The position numbers and the translations under genes are program-made. DNA of 64,000 nucleotides from Flammula alnicola (taxonomy: Eukaryota; Basidiomycota; Agaricomycetes; Agaricales; Strophariaceae), in contig JADNRV010000194.1 in NCBI GenBank assembly GCA_015499995.1, positions 28,760 through 92,759 of the forward strand, written 5' to 3'. Below are positions 43,267-56,138 of the stretch, piece by piece. The notes beneath the pieces were generated by a model that was given only the letters and a program-made list of their open reading frames with translations, searched no databases and was not told the DNA's origin. Positions within the stretch are counted from its first letter, which is position 1. Each line of letters starts with the position of its first letter.

Positions 43267-43710
43267 AAAGGGAATTAAGACACGGGAGAGTTTGACGAAG
43301 ATACCAAGGAATAATTGTTTTCTGTTTTTAGTCAACTGTGATCTCCAAGACCAGAGAGGAGAAGTCGCCCATTGACGACTTCACGGAGAGGTGAAAACAA
43401 GCCACTGGCACGAGCCGTTGGAACTAGAGTCGTGTTTGTCCACCAAACTTTTGTCGCCTGACACCTAGTCTCTTGCAAATACTCAAACGGGTGGAACGAC
43501 AAGATATATTGAATACTTAATGCTTCAAGCCATCAGGGGTAGTTGTGTATCCATCCAAAATCTCAGCTACCTAATCCCAGGGGGTAAGTACATATTATGT
43601 AGGATCAAAAATTGTTAAATGTCAGAATGCTCTGGCAGTACATAAGTCATTTCAAATCCTGATGCATGATGAGGCGCGCAACAAAAAGCAGAAGGCAACA
43701 TATAATTCAA
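43267..43710. other. Intergenic between duplicated segments
   Basis: The first ~110 bp resemble the 3' flank of methyltransferase copy 1; from about 43505 the sequence resembles 47030-47230 (TATTG.ATACTT..., CAAGTACATATTA, TTTCAAATCCTGA), the 3' flank of the duplicated small gene. Confidence 0.5.
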
Positions 43711-44181
43711 TCACAGCTCTGGGACGTTCATGCCCCTCAAGTCCTCCAGCACCCACAAAGAACGCATCCACCGTGGTTGCACCCCATTCAAGTTGGTTTT
43801 CTCAGCGATAAACTTCAACTGCTCCTCGGTCCACTTAGCGATGCGCTTCGTATCCGTCCCCTTTTCAGCGCTCGCAACAGCCAGCAAGAAGTCTATGTCG
43901 CCCTTTCGCTCGTCACTCCATACAGAAACCAAATTCATATGATCGAAACCAGTGGCCCTTTTGATGTGATACAGGGCCTCTTCCAGGTCAGGCTCCTCGC
44001 CCTCTTGGGGTACCCAAGATGGATCAACGTTGGCCCTGTAGAACGCACTGTCGTCCTTGAAGGGAAAGCCAAAATATTGTACAATTTGATCTGCAAAACG
44101 CTTGAATGTCAGTGATGTTGGAACGGCATCAAATAGCTACTCACCGTCGTGAATGGGGGGAGGTGCAGGGATCGCTGACAT
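43711..44181 (-). CDS. Duplicated small protein of unknown function, copy A
   Basis: Two exons: 44181-44145 (MSAIPAPPPIHDD) and 44090-43711, joined in phase 1 across a 54-bp intron (GTGAGTAG...TTTTGCAG); 138 aa. Segments: VQYFGFPFKDDSAFYRANVD, SWVPQEGEEPDLEEALYHIK, DFLLAVASAEKGTDTKRIAK and RSLWVLEDLRGMNVPEL at the end. I recognise no family; the protein is small, soluble-looking and charged. Its near-twin is at 47231-47702. Confidence 0.65.
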
Positions 44182-44289
44182 GTTGTAATTATGGACAATG
44201 TGGGCTGGATGCTTGAACCGTCCAACGTGCTCACGGAGAGTTCTGTGAAAGAAGCGACCGGGAACACCAAGCCGTTACAAGTAGAGCCA

Positions 44290-46950
44290 CGGTCGTGTTT
44301 GTTTGTCCACTTTTTGTTTAAATAAAACTCCGTTTAAATATCGAGTGATCCCTGCGCTCGGCCTAACTATACCATGGTCACCGGTCAACTCTTGATCAAC
44401 CTCAGAACACCTCCAGCGCGCGTCTTCTAGCTCGGCTGGCCTCGGAGGGGTATTATATATACCATTGGCGCCGCGAATCTATTGCACGACGTGTAAGTGC
44501 CCCTTGTTCTTCTGCCTCATCTACTTTCTCAAATTATGTACTACCATTTCTCTTCCTTCTCATCTTATGTTCATCCTGTTCCGACATTAACCCACCCTTC
44601 GCGAATCCCGTCACAATACACTAGGCAAATGGGATCTATTCCTTTTCTAGATCTCCTTTCTGCTGTATGTTATCTGTCTCCTTTCCCCAGACTCTATCCA
44701 TAATCCTACTCTATTCCAATGAGCTGGCGAGGTCTTGGAGAGGTCGCTGTTCATAGTTGCTTATGTAACGTTGCAAATGATCCCAGCCTTACCTAGGCTC
44801 TAGTCTCCCGTAGTCAGACTAACAAAATTCCTCGTCTTTTTTATTGTATTGATCGACGACTTACTCATCTGTACCTAGGCGCTGGGATGAATATCCCGTT
44901 CAAAATGGCTGAATGTTGGTTGGCAAGAATGGTATTTTAAAGGGAGCTTCGAACTCTGGAGGCAGTTAGGATGCACGGTGGTGCTTGGTGAGTTCAGTTT
45001 AACCAGCATGTTATCGACGTCTCTCTGACCCGCTTTCTCTTTCCCCAGCTAATTCCTTTTCAACACTACCTCCAATTTTCTTCAAAGACGCAGGCCTCTT
45101 CCGTGGATCGAGAACCTTTGAATTCGAAAGAATGAAGTCCATTTCGCACACCATCAAGTTTTCCGTGTTTCTTGGTTTTTTCTCCTGTTCCCTCTATTTC
45201 ATAGGTACGACAGCATATTTCTACCATGCATCGGGCAGCACTAAAATTCAGCATAGTATATACATCTGCACTACGATCTTCCACCCTCTGCTGTTCATCT
45301 TTTCCAGACGTTGATGCCGTCTCGGGTTCCGCGTTCCCATCCGTGCCTCGCAACAACCTCATGATTTCGCATTTACAACCTCCACTTCATCACTTCATCA
45401 GTTCTCTTCATCATGGCGTCAGCACTTCCTCGCCTTCTCATCACCCTCCTTCGTTCCTCCTCATCCTTCGGCGTGGCTATCTCCTTCTGTCGCCTTCTGG
45501 ATGTTCCTGTCGTAACCACCTCCAATCTTGGAGCTCGAGCCTGAGTTTATGCACGAGAGGTACAATCTCCAGGAACAAATAATGGCGGAGGTGGACGATG
45601 ACGATTACGAGGATGAGGAGGAGGAGGAAGAAAAAGAAGCAGGAGGAGAAGGAGATGGACAACTTAGGAGGGTTTGGGCGATTCGAGAGCATGTGCAGGG
45701 GCCCGTTGTTTTTCAGTTCGCTTCGTTCAGTCGCAACCATGGCAAGCATCGGGCGAACCGCCACCGCCACTTGAAGGACCTCAGGCGCATGCTTAGCCCT
45801 CTCGACCTCTCCATTTCGACTCCTGCTGTCCTTATCTTGGAAGCATTGGAAGCAAGGCTTCTGTTGAAGTTGGAGCACGAAGGCCGCGTTTTTGAGATTT
45901 CTTGGGGACGGTTTCTGGAGCTGGTTCGTGGTTCTCCCTCATAACCGCTCCTCCTCCTGTGTAGTGTCGTTAGTGTCGTCGAATCGAAAAGACGATCAAA
46001 TGCGCGACAGGAAGATGACGCAAGGCCCCAAGATTGACTGCCCCAAGGTCCAGGGTGTGGTGGATGGATGGCAGGAAAGGGTGGCGAACGTCAAGGATGA
46101 AGCCGAGAGGACTAAACCTCCCTTTTGCTGGATGCTCTTCATCGTCGTTGGTCGTCAGCTGGTACCCGTCAATTTCAAGCTGTGGTCCTAGACGTCCGCT
46201 GCTCTCCATTCCAATGAATATGTAAGTGCTATCATCGCACTTAGCTCAGCCCGCGACTTCTCTCATTGACATAACTGATTGCTTTCATCTAGCCCAAGGT
46301 TCTGCGACTACTGCTACAGTATTGACATTATCGGTTCCACCTCCTCTTTGCTTGCCCGTTATCGTGCCGGTTTATCGCTTTCGACACCGCCTTCAAGATA
46401 TTTTTCTTTCCGAGCAGGCTGTCTTCGCAGTGTTCCGTATATCTTTTATTTTGTCTCTCGCTGTTTCCGCTTCGTCTCGTCCCGTTCCACTTCGTTCCGC
46501 CTCCTGCGTTGTCAATCCATCTGGATTGAGACGCTGGGACTCTGCCTCGCACCCTTTAGACTCTTTCCGGAAGCGTGCTCTCCTCGGGTTTTGTTTTTGT
46601 GTTTGTGATGCACAGCGCTTCGTAAGTGCATCACCGGCGGTATGTCGCCGACTTTCGGGACCATTTATGATTCACTCCCTTGAGAAACGTGAATAGCTGG
46701 TAACTGCATGACCGCGTCGCTCAGCTCGCTCTAAGAGGTAGCCCGTCACACTTCCTGAGGTCCTTCAACTTCCACAAATGCTTCGCCTCGACTCCTCGAC
46801 ATTTTCCGCCTCGCTACAAACACGCATGCCACTGTTAAATGTCACTGCAGCATACTTTCGACGGTCGCGTACTGTATATGCCTGCTTTCGCACATTGTAA
46901 ACAACCTCTCTCCCGCCTATGTAGAAGCACATTCAATACTATCCCATGTC
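44290..46950. other. 2.7 kb with no well-supported gene
   Basis: Apart from the doubtful acidic ORF listed separately, I see only C/T-rich sequence with short open frames. A possible start MASALPRLLITLLRSSSS at about 45413 runs 43 codons to a stop and might splice into the acidic ORF, but I could not find a clean pair. Confidence 0.35.
45549..45944 (+). CDS. Doubtful ORF with acidic tract
   Basis: ATG at 45549, 131 residues: MHERYNLQEQIMAEVDDD, a run of Glu with Lys, then LRRVWAIREHVQGPVVFQF and LEARLLLKLEHEGRVFEIS. The composition is protein-like (amphipathic segments after the acidic tract), but no homologue comes to mind and the upstream and downstream exons are unclear. Confidence 0.3.
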   Translation: MHERYNLQEQIMAEVDDDDYEDEEEEEEKEAGGEGDGQLRRVWAIREHVQGPVVFQFASFSRNHGKHRANRHRHLKDLRRMLSPLDLSISTPAVLILEALEARLLLKLEHEGRVFEISWGRFLELVRGSPS

Positions 46951-47230
46951 GCATCATTCTTGTTGTATCTGTTTGACGACAATGTTAGAATCAGGGTGAC
47001 TGAAATTTGCGAGGGGCAGTTGGAACGACCAGGTATATTGGATACTTCAACCTTCAACCTTCAAGCCTCGGTCAGCGAAGTCTTGACCTGCGTCCCTTGG
47101 ATGGGCCCAGCGAGCAAGTACATATTAGGATCAGAAATTGTGAAATTTCAGAATGCTCTGGCTGTACATAAGTGATTTCAAATCCTGACGAGGCGCGCAA
47201 CAAAAAAGCAGGAGGCAACATGTAACTCAA

Positions 47231-47702
47231 TCACAGCTCTGGGACGTTCATGCCCCTCAAGTCCTCCAAAATCCACAAAGAACGCATCCACCGTGGTTGA
47301 ACCCCATGCAAGTTGGCTTTGTCAGCTATAAAAGTCAACTGCTCCTTAGTCCACTTAGCGATACGCTTCGTATCCGTCCCCTTTGTAGCGCTCGCAACAG
47401 CCAGCATGAAGTCTACGTCGGTCTCTTGCTCGTCGGTCCATACAGAAACGAAAGTCATACGATCGAAACCAGTGGCCTTTTTGATGTTATATAGGACCAG
47501 ATCCAGGTTAGGCTCCTCGCCCTTTCGGGGTACCCAAGATGGATTAACGTGGGCCCTGTACATTGCATTGTCGTCCTTGAAGGGAAAGCCAAAAAATTGT
47601 ACAGTTTGATCTACAAAATGCTTGAATATCAGTCGATGTTGGACCGGCATCAAATAGCTACTCACCGTCGTGAATGGGGGGAGGTGCGGGAATCGCTGAC
47701 AT
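47231..47702 (-). CDS. Duplicated small protein of unknown function, copy B
   Basis: Same structure as copy A: exon 47702-47666, a 55-bp intron (47611-47665) and exon 47610-47231, again 138 aa with the same MSAIPAPPPIHD start and RGMNVPEL end. Intact frame. Differences are scattered substitutions (for example DNAMYRAHVNPSWVPRKGEE against DSAFYRANVDPSWVPQEGEE). The similarity extends beyond the gene on both sides (about 47030-47810 against 43505-44290). Confidence 0.65.
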
Positions 47703-47809
47703 GTTGTGATTATGGACGATGTAGAGAGGATGTGAGCTGGATGCCACAGAGTCACAGACCTGGAGTCCAAGTCAACCACAAGGTTCGCACTGGGCATGTG
47801 ACGTGTGAT

Positions 47810-49874
47810 CGTTCCAAGGGCACGTGGAAAAGGTCACAAGAATATTCCGGCTCACCGGCACATTGTCCGGCACACGAAAAACTTATATTTTTCTACATAG
47901 GATGCATGCCATGGAGGTCGTGAGTAGTTTTGCACTCATAAATATCTTAGAATCCAATTATCTACCCAATTCTTTTGAATGTGCTCTGGCAAAGCCGAAG
48001 CACCTGGCCAAATGGGGTGCGCCGGTCTGGTTCTTTATCTGTCACAAGCATGCCGACCCAAGTCGGCCCATTCGCTCTCTTCATCGTCCTCTCGCCTCGC
48101 CATCGTCGAGTTCGCCGCCCATAATCCACGAGCTCGGCCAATCCTACCGTCCATCATATCGCAACCTGTGTGCCCCTCCCCGCTAAAAGGGATGTGGAGC
48201 CGGGATCAACTGGATTAGACCGTGAATGCAACGCCTAAGGACAAGAGAGGAGACGGTGTGAGGTGTGAGGTGCGAGGTGCGAGAAGATAGAGGCAAACTC
48301 TGCTCGTGTTGATGGCTCTCAAGGAGAACAATACGTTTATATTTCTATGGATCTATGTCCGAAGGAAGGAAATATATCTATATGGCGTCAACAATGGACG
48401 ATGCGCGAGCCGCGGGCATAGTCGCTACCATCCTTTGCTGCGTTAGAAGAACTAGGCGACAAGGAGAAGGTGAACGACAAGAAGACTATGTGTATGATAG
48501 TCACGCTCACCACTCGCTTCTCGTTGCCGTATTCTCTCTCCGAGTCGCCCTGTGCTTCGCCTCTGCACCCGCCTTTGCGTCCTTCTCATCTACTCCGTCA
48601 TCTATCAGTCTCTGAACTCTTCCGTTCTCTTCCGGTAAATGGTCATTTACATTTGATGAAAAGACGAGAATGGTACTTTGCATTCTACGTATCGCGGGTA
48701 CAACGTTCCACCCACTAAATTTGTCTCCTCGGTTTCAGGCACTTGAATGATCTTTATCTTATTATATACTTTCAGTCTACGGCGTTTCTTCGGGAAGCAA
48801 GGACTACTTACTCTTCAAGTCTAAGCTCAGAGACATCTACTTCTGAGGAAATGAGAAGGATATTGTGTGCGTCGACTTTGGAATGTTCGTTTCTTTCTCT
48901 GGTGCTAACTACCCTTTTCTCCCGCTCTTCGCTGCTGCAGCCAATCGTCTTGTAAATCGATTGGTTTCAAAACGTTAACGTTAACACCAGTCTTCAAATA
49001 CGAAATGTGTCGCAGTGTCTGTGACGACTTGGTCTTATGATCCGCATCGGTACAACAGCGAACACGGACGTTTTGAGTGCTTTCGGAATTTAGGAAAGAA
49101 GGCAATTTGGCATTACAAATGCGTTGCCGCAGGCTCGAGAGCGGCGATCTACTCGTGTATTTGGGTAGAAACCAGTGTACACTGGTTTCCTGACTCGTCC
49201 ATTCGACGTGGGGTCAACGTGGGGTATGTAAGTTCCCAAAATTCTCTCTCAGTGAATGGTTCTTACACTCTATATTTAACGTACCCTTGACATACCCAGA
49301 TGATGCTTATCGACGGCGACAATTCATCGTGCCGCTTCGGCCTCCTGCTCGACTACATGCTGCTGCACATGCTTGCACCAATTCTCCGCCTAGCATTCTG
49401 GAATGAGATGTAGCCATTCTATACCTAGAACTCAGGAGCACGGCGAGAAAATGTTTCATCAGGCAGGGCCTTATTTTGGTATTTGTTCCGGAGGCGATAA
49501 TCTCATGTCGGACATCTTATGGGAACCCATGACGAAATGACGAGATCATTGCCACGCCTACACTGGCATCCTGCCCTGACAAGATTGATGTTCCTCACCT
49601 TTCTGCTTTCAACTTTGTACGGCGATCCTCGCTGACCAGCTCCAATAATACCTGCTTACTTGGGAATACATGTTATAGCGTTGTTACGATTTACAAGGAT
49701 AATATTTTCATACAATTCCTAAAGCGTTCTGTAAGCTTTGGTAGTAATTTGGAGTTATAAGTGAATAAAAGCCTTCCAAAGAGATGACGAAGTATTTATT
49801 GTCCGACCACGTGTTTCCCATATACTTTCGGGTTTTTGACAAAACGGCTTAACACCGTTCTCCCATCACCTCCA
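47810..49874. other. 2 kb with no supported gene
   Basis: Open frames here (for example 48355-48615 and 49015-49290) lack splice logic or protein-like composition. A small GAGGTGTGAGGTGCGAGGTG repeat is near 48260. The last part is the promoter of the histidine kinase. Confidence 0.4.
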
Positions 49875-52800
49875 ATGGCTTCGCTCGACGAGCAACCTCC
49901 GGCGTCGGAGGCGCCCTTCTCGACGATGACAACAGATCCTTTCAAATCTCACCTCGTTGCTCTGCTTTCAATCTACGAGCTTGGGCCATTCCCAGGAGCA
50001 CCGATCCCAAGATATGAAGGACCGTCAGATTGGCAAACAGAGACCATCCTGCGCTCTCTTGCCGCCGTCGCAAGTAGGATGTGGTCTGCAGAAAAGGTCG
50101 TTTCAGAGTTCAAAACCGCTCGAAGCCAGCTGGTGCGATCACATTTCATCTATCAATATTGCTCAGGTTGCTGATTATTTTGCGATTAGGACGAGGAAAA
50201 GGCCGCTGAGCTGGAGAAAGAGATGTACGAAGAGAGCCTCTATTCTTCTGAAAATACTACACCGGATAGCAAACCTCTCACAACGAACGACACCGAAACG
50301 ACCGCCAACCCAAAGCCCAACGGCGCGAATATGTCAATCTCCCTCGACGGCATCCAGTCATCTATCGATCCATCTCAGGTGTTTACACGAGCATACGGAA
50401 ATATGAAGGCACACCAGGCAGCCCTTGCCCAAGCTAGCGCCCACGCGCTTGCTTCAGGCAACGGTGGTTACAACTCGGCTCCCCCTACGGCTCATGCTCA
50501 CTGCCCCACCTGTGGAAAATCTATCTCGGATCCTCTTCTTCTCTACAGCACCGCCATTGGCTCGGATAGTGAAACTCTCAACTCACGCCCGCTGGCTGTC
50601 CCCATGGGCTCTCTCGCAGCTGCTGCCTTTGAAAGCGGCATGAGCGCTGTGGAGGAACTCGAGCTTCTGAAGGCTCAGGTGCAGGACGTCGCTCGGGTTT
50701 GCAATGCCGTCGCACGAGGGGATCTCAGCCAGAAGATTACCGTTCCCGTGCAAGGCGTTGTCATGGTTCAGCTCAAGGACGTCATCAACACTATGGTATG
50801 TTCAATCTTCATTTTGAATTTTCGCTCTAACTACATTGCGTTTACTAGGTCGACAAATTGGGTCAATTCGCCAAAGAAGTTACGCGTGTATCACAGGAAG
50901 TCGGAACAGAAGGGTCAGTCTTCTTCCGCTCCTCTCTCTCCACACTTTCTGTTCGCCGCGGAAGACTGCTCGCCTGCCTTGCTTTCTTATCACTCCCATC
51001 TGTGGGCACGGGGCATTTCAATTTGACCTCCGCTCCACTTGGGCCCACTACCTCCATTCTTGCATCCTAATTTAGTTAACAACCTTCCTGCCCGCTTAAA
51101 TCTGACATACGAGTCCCGGCAATCCGTATCGCATTCCTTCAACGTGTTCCGTTGATTGAAGACAAGGTCGCTGACAATTTCCTCCTAAACAGAAAGCTCG
51201 GTGGTCAAGCCCTGGTTCTAGATGTCGAAGGTACTTGGCGCGAACTTACCGGTGTCGTCAACAAATTAGCTGCAAATCTCACATCTCAGGTATGTCATAT
51301 ATCTTTTAATGTATTTTTTCACCGTTTCACACTGTACATTATTTTAGGTACGGTCTATCGCGAAAGTCACCAAGGCCGTAGCGCTTGGGGATCTCAGTAA
51401 ACAAATCGAAGTCGATGCTCGTGGTGAAATATTGGATCTAAAGAACACGGTCAATGGAATGGTAGTTCGGTATGGCACTGCTTCTTCTCGTGATAAACGG
51501 ACATTTTCTTGACGCTTTGTTAATAGGCTACGAGCACTGGCAGCAGAAGTCACACGAGTCACGCTGGAAGTGGGAAGTCAAGGGAAATTGGGAGGACAAG
51601 CACATGTACCCGACGTGGAAGGTGTTTGGCTGAATCTAGTTCGGAATGTGCGTCTCCTCATCTCTTTCGTTGTGGCGGTCTTGTTCTGATTTTTTTCTGC
51701 CGTCTGGTAGGTCAATCGGATGTGCTCTTCGCTTACGGATCAAGTGCGCTCGATCGCGGTGGTGACGACTGCTGTCGCTCGTGGCGATTTGACGCAGAAG
51801 ATTGAGATTTCTGTCGAGGGCGAGATGTCAACTTTGAAGGGTGCGCTGTATTGCTTCCATTGTTACGAGGCGATTGGCTGACGATGCAAAACTGTATATT
51901 CAAACAGGCACCGTTAACTCAATGGTAGACCAACTGTCTGCATTCGCATCCGAGGTGACGCGAGTGGCTTTGGAGGTCGGAACGCAGGGTATTTTGGGTG
52001 GTCAGGCGAAGGTCGAGGGCGTACAAGGGACCTGGGCTGACTTGACGCGCAATGTCAACGTACGTTGCCCCTCATCCTCGTCTTGCCTTCCATGGCTCCG
52101 TTTAGTCATCTAAACGAACCACAGAAAATGGCCTCGAACTTGACTGACCAAGTGCGGTCGATATCGGAAGTCACGAAAGCCGTGGCTTTGGGTGATCTCG
52201 GCAAGCTGGTCAATGTCGACGTCCAAGGAGAGATGCTCGACTTGAAGATGACGGTCAACTCCATGGTGGCGCAGCTCAGCACTTTGGCTAACGAAGTGAC
52301 GCGAGTGAGTCTGGAAGTCGGCACGGAGGGTATTCTTGGTGGCCAGGCATTCGTTCCAGACGTGCAAGGAATGTGGAAGGTCCGTTGATTGTGATTGTTG
52401 TTCTTGTATCGGCGAGATTGAAGGAAGTAAGACGCTAATGTCGGGGGTATTCATTTCCACAGGTCCTAACTGATAATGTCAACTTAATGGCCATGAACCT
52501 CACGAACCAAGTGCGCTCTATCGCAGAAGTCACGAAAGCCGTCGCTGGTGGTGATTTGACGAAGAAGATCATAGTCGATGTGCGCGGAGAAATCCTGGAG
52601 CTGAAGGAGACTGTCAACGGAATGACGGAGAGTCTGAGCGTGTTTGCGGATGAAGTCACCCGAGTCGCCAGAGAGGTCGGAACGGAGGGTCGTTTGGGTG
52701 GCCAAGCTCGTGTAACAAACGTTGGTGGAACTTGGAAGGATTTGACAGATAATGTCAACGTTATGGCTAACAATGTATGTCCTTCTCGCCTCTCAGTTTG

Positions 52801-55506
52801 AATTGTTTGCTCATCCATGCCGACGGTCTAGCTGACGCTGCAAGTGCGAACCATCGCCGTTGCTACTGTACGCAAATTTTGGTCATTCAGGTTGATACCT
52901 TCGGTGCTGACTTGCCTTGCAGACTGCTGTCGCTCGCGGAGACTTGACACAGAAGATTACTGGAGTATCTGTATCCGGAGAGATGTTAAGCTTGGTTAAC
53001 ACCATCAACGACATGATTGACCAACTGGCGATATTCGCCGCAGAGGTGAAGAAGGTCGCTCGAGAGGTTGGAACGGAGGGAAAGCTGGGTGTGCAAGCTG
53101 AAGTTGGCAACGTTCAGGGTATCTGGCAGGAAATTACGTGCGCCATCCATTCCGAGTGATCGTGATCCTGGCTGACCGAGAGTCTTTTGTTTTCGTGTCT
53201 AGATTGTCTGTCAACACGATGGCTGGCAATTTGACGACCCAAGTGCGAGGCTTTGCGCAGATCTCCGCAGCAGCTATGGATGGAGACTTTACACGATTCA
53301 TCACTGTCGAAGCGAGCGGAGAGATGGACTCGTTGAAGACCCAGATCAACCAGATGGTCTTCAATTTGCGAGACAGTATCCAGAAGAACACGGCTGCGAG
53401 GGAGGCTGCTGAGCTGGCGAACAGGAGTAAGAGCGAGTTCCTGGCGAACATGTCGCACGAGATCAGGTATGGTTTTTGTTCCTAGATCGCTGACGGACGA
53501 CGGTCTGATGAAAGGCTGTTTTGTCTAGGACGCCAATGAATGGTATCATTGGAATGACTGAGTTGACGCTGGATAGCGACTTGAATAGATCGCAGAGGGA
53601 GAGCTTGCTACTTGTTCACAGTTTGGCGAGATCGCTTCTGCTGATTATCGATGATATCTTGGATATCTCAAAGAGTGAGTATTTATGCCTTCTCGAGGCA
53701 ATATACGTACTGACTCGTCAATACAGTCGAAGCTGGCCGTATGACGATGGAAGCCGTATCCTATTCACTCCGTCAAACCGTCTTTGGCATTCTCAAGACC
53801 TTGGTTGTTCGGGCTTCGCAGAACAAACTTGACCTCACTTACGACGTCGAGCCCGATATTCCTGATCAGCTGATTGGTGATTCTCTTCGTTTGCGACAAG
53901 TGATCACCAATTTGGTCGGTAATGCTATCAAGTTCACACCCTCGAAGGCCTCTCGCAAAGGTCATGTTGCTCTCAGCACCCGACTGCTCGCTCTCGACGA
54001 CCAGAGTGTCACCTTGGAGTTCTGTGTTACCGATACCGGCATCGGTATCGCAAAGGACAAGCTGAACCTAATCTTCGATACCTTCTGCCAAGCAGATGGT
54101 TCTACGACACGAGTATGTCTCCTGCATTTGTTCTCGGTTTGTATGATAACTGACGCATTTGATTCCAGGAATACGGCGGCACTGGTTTGGGATTGTCAAT
54201 CTCAAAGCGCCTGGTGTCGCTTATGCAGGGCAATATGTGGGTGGAAAGTGAGGTGTCAAAAGGAAGCAAGTTCTTCTTCACCATTACATCTCAGATCAGC
54301 CATTCGACGATGGAAGCCACGCTCAGCAAGATGGCACCGTTTGCGAAACGCACCATTCTTTTCGTCGATACCCTATTCGACCAGACCGGTGTCGTAGACC
54401 GGATAAAGGACCTTGGCCTGCGGCCATATGTCGTTCATGAAGTTAGCGAGGTCGCCGATAAGGAGAAGTGCCCCCATATTGATACCATTGTTGTGGATTC
54501 GTTGACAGTTGTACGTCTCTCCTTTCGTCCTGTTATTCCACATCGTCTGACTGGAACTCTCGATCTCCAGACCGAGCGCATACGAGAATACGAACATTTG
54601 AGATACATCCCTATCGTGCTTCTTGCTCCTTCAATGCCCCGACTTAATCGTGAGCTACGTTTCTCTCTTTCCGTACGAAGCGAAATCTTATCTTGATCCC
54701 TTCTACTGTAGTCAAATGGTGCTTGGACAACAGCATTAGCTCGCAGGTTACCACTCCGGTCACCGCGCAGGACCTTTCCTCAGCCCTCATTTCTGCCCTG
54801 GAGTCCAACACCGTCAGCCCTGTTTCGGCGCCCAGTGACGTCACCTTCGATATCTTGCTGGCTGAAGACAACTTGGTCAACCAGAAGTTGGCCGTCAAAA
54901 TACTCGAGAAATACGGCCACACAGTGGAGATTGCAGAGAACGGAAGCTTGGCTGTAGATGCCTTTAAAGGTCGGGTGGCTCAAGGAAAGCCGTTCGACAT
55001 CATTCTTGTCAGTACCTTTCTCATTCCTCATTTCTTACCGATCTTAACCTTTTCTCTAAGATGGATGTGTCTATGCCGTTCATGGGTGGTATGGAGGCGA
55101 CTGAACTTATTCGATCGTATGAGATGCACAAGAGCCTAACACCGACACCTATCATCGCTTTGACGGCTCATGCCAGTGAGTAGACAATTACTCTTACAAG
55201 TATAATGTCTAAATCTTCGATCCAGTGATTGGCGACAGAGAACGTTGCTTGCAGGCTGGAATGGTAAGTTTTGACCTCGCTGAAAATCTGTATCCAAACT
55301 AACAGGCCGATGTGATCAGGACGACCATATCACTAGTATGCCCCAAGTTTTCTCCCCTTTCACTCTTGACTTAATTTTTTTTTTTAGAACCACTTCGTCG
55401 TGGCGACCTCTTGAATGCCATCAACAAGCTTGCTGGAGAACGCGGCACCCAGAAGATCCATCATCTCTTGCGACGACCTCTTGCCATCACCCAGACTTAC
55501 TCTTAG
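49875..55506 (+). CDS. nik1: Group III hybrid histidine kinase, Nik1/Os-1 type
   Basis: About twenty exons join to a kinase of roughly 1,300 aa. Start ATG 49875 ([14 protein letters not shown]). After a disordered N-terminus come seven consecutive HAMP units, each with an AV..GDL(S/T) turn and an EVTRV..EVG(T/S)(E/Q)G linker, the hallmark of group III kinases. The H-box [17 protein letters not shown] is split by an intron; the ATPase has [20 protein letters not shown] and [10 protein letters not shown]; a degenerate receiver-like part is followed by a C-terminal receiver with [14 protein letters not shown], phospho-acceptor [12 protein letters not shown] and ALTAHA. In fungi these cytoplasmic kinases sense osmotic stress upstream of HOG and are the target of phenylpyrrole and dicarboximide fungicides. 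A 16-nt microexon (55320-55335) sits near the end. All catalytic residues are present. Confidence 0.92.
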
Positions 55507-56138
55507 ACATTGTAATATACCGTCTTTTCTTGAGCCCAAGTGGCCGCTATACCCCTTCTTATGACCCTTGATCATCCCAGGTTTTGCTGCTTTTCGTCCA
55601 AGTTTTATGCTTGCCCTTTTTTGCCGTTCTAATCTAATTTGTACGATTGTCTTTTCACATTGCTGAAGAAAGCAAATATGGATTATTCACGACTTCATCT
55701 GTACTTGTAAAGCTCCTCATTCAAATAATTATGTAGTGACGATGCTGTATGTTATCGGTTTATCGGTTGCGAATTATCCAATTCACTAGCATGAAAGATT
55801 GATGAAAGATTTTATTGACTTCGCACAGTATTCAAGTGGTTCTTTTTTACTGAGCATCACGCGTCACGCAACGCGCCCTTTACCGGAACCATGACAACAG
55901 CCTCAGGCCGCTTCCCCCATAATATATCTCATATTGTTCTTTAGCACGGCTCTGAAATCTATAATCCTACAACTACTCGTATACGCTGGGAAATTTTTCA
56001 CGTTTCAACCTGTACCTCAGATCAGCGGGCACTTGCAACAACCTTTTGAAGGTTACATTTGAGTGAGGAGTCAGGACCAAGTCTAGGCTCAGGCTAACAG
56101 CTAACTCGAACTTGAACTCCGGTGCTGTAACAAGAACA
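55507..56138. other. Intergenic, no gene seen
   Basis: 3' flank of the kinase and promoter of the alkyltransferase-like gene. A GATGAAAGATT direct repeat is at about 55790-55810. Nothing else is notable. Confidence 0.4.

Noticed and set aside
48355..49290. Small open frames that might be a gene
   Set aside because: No ATG with coding-like composition and no intron pairs that join them.
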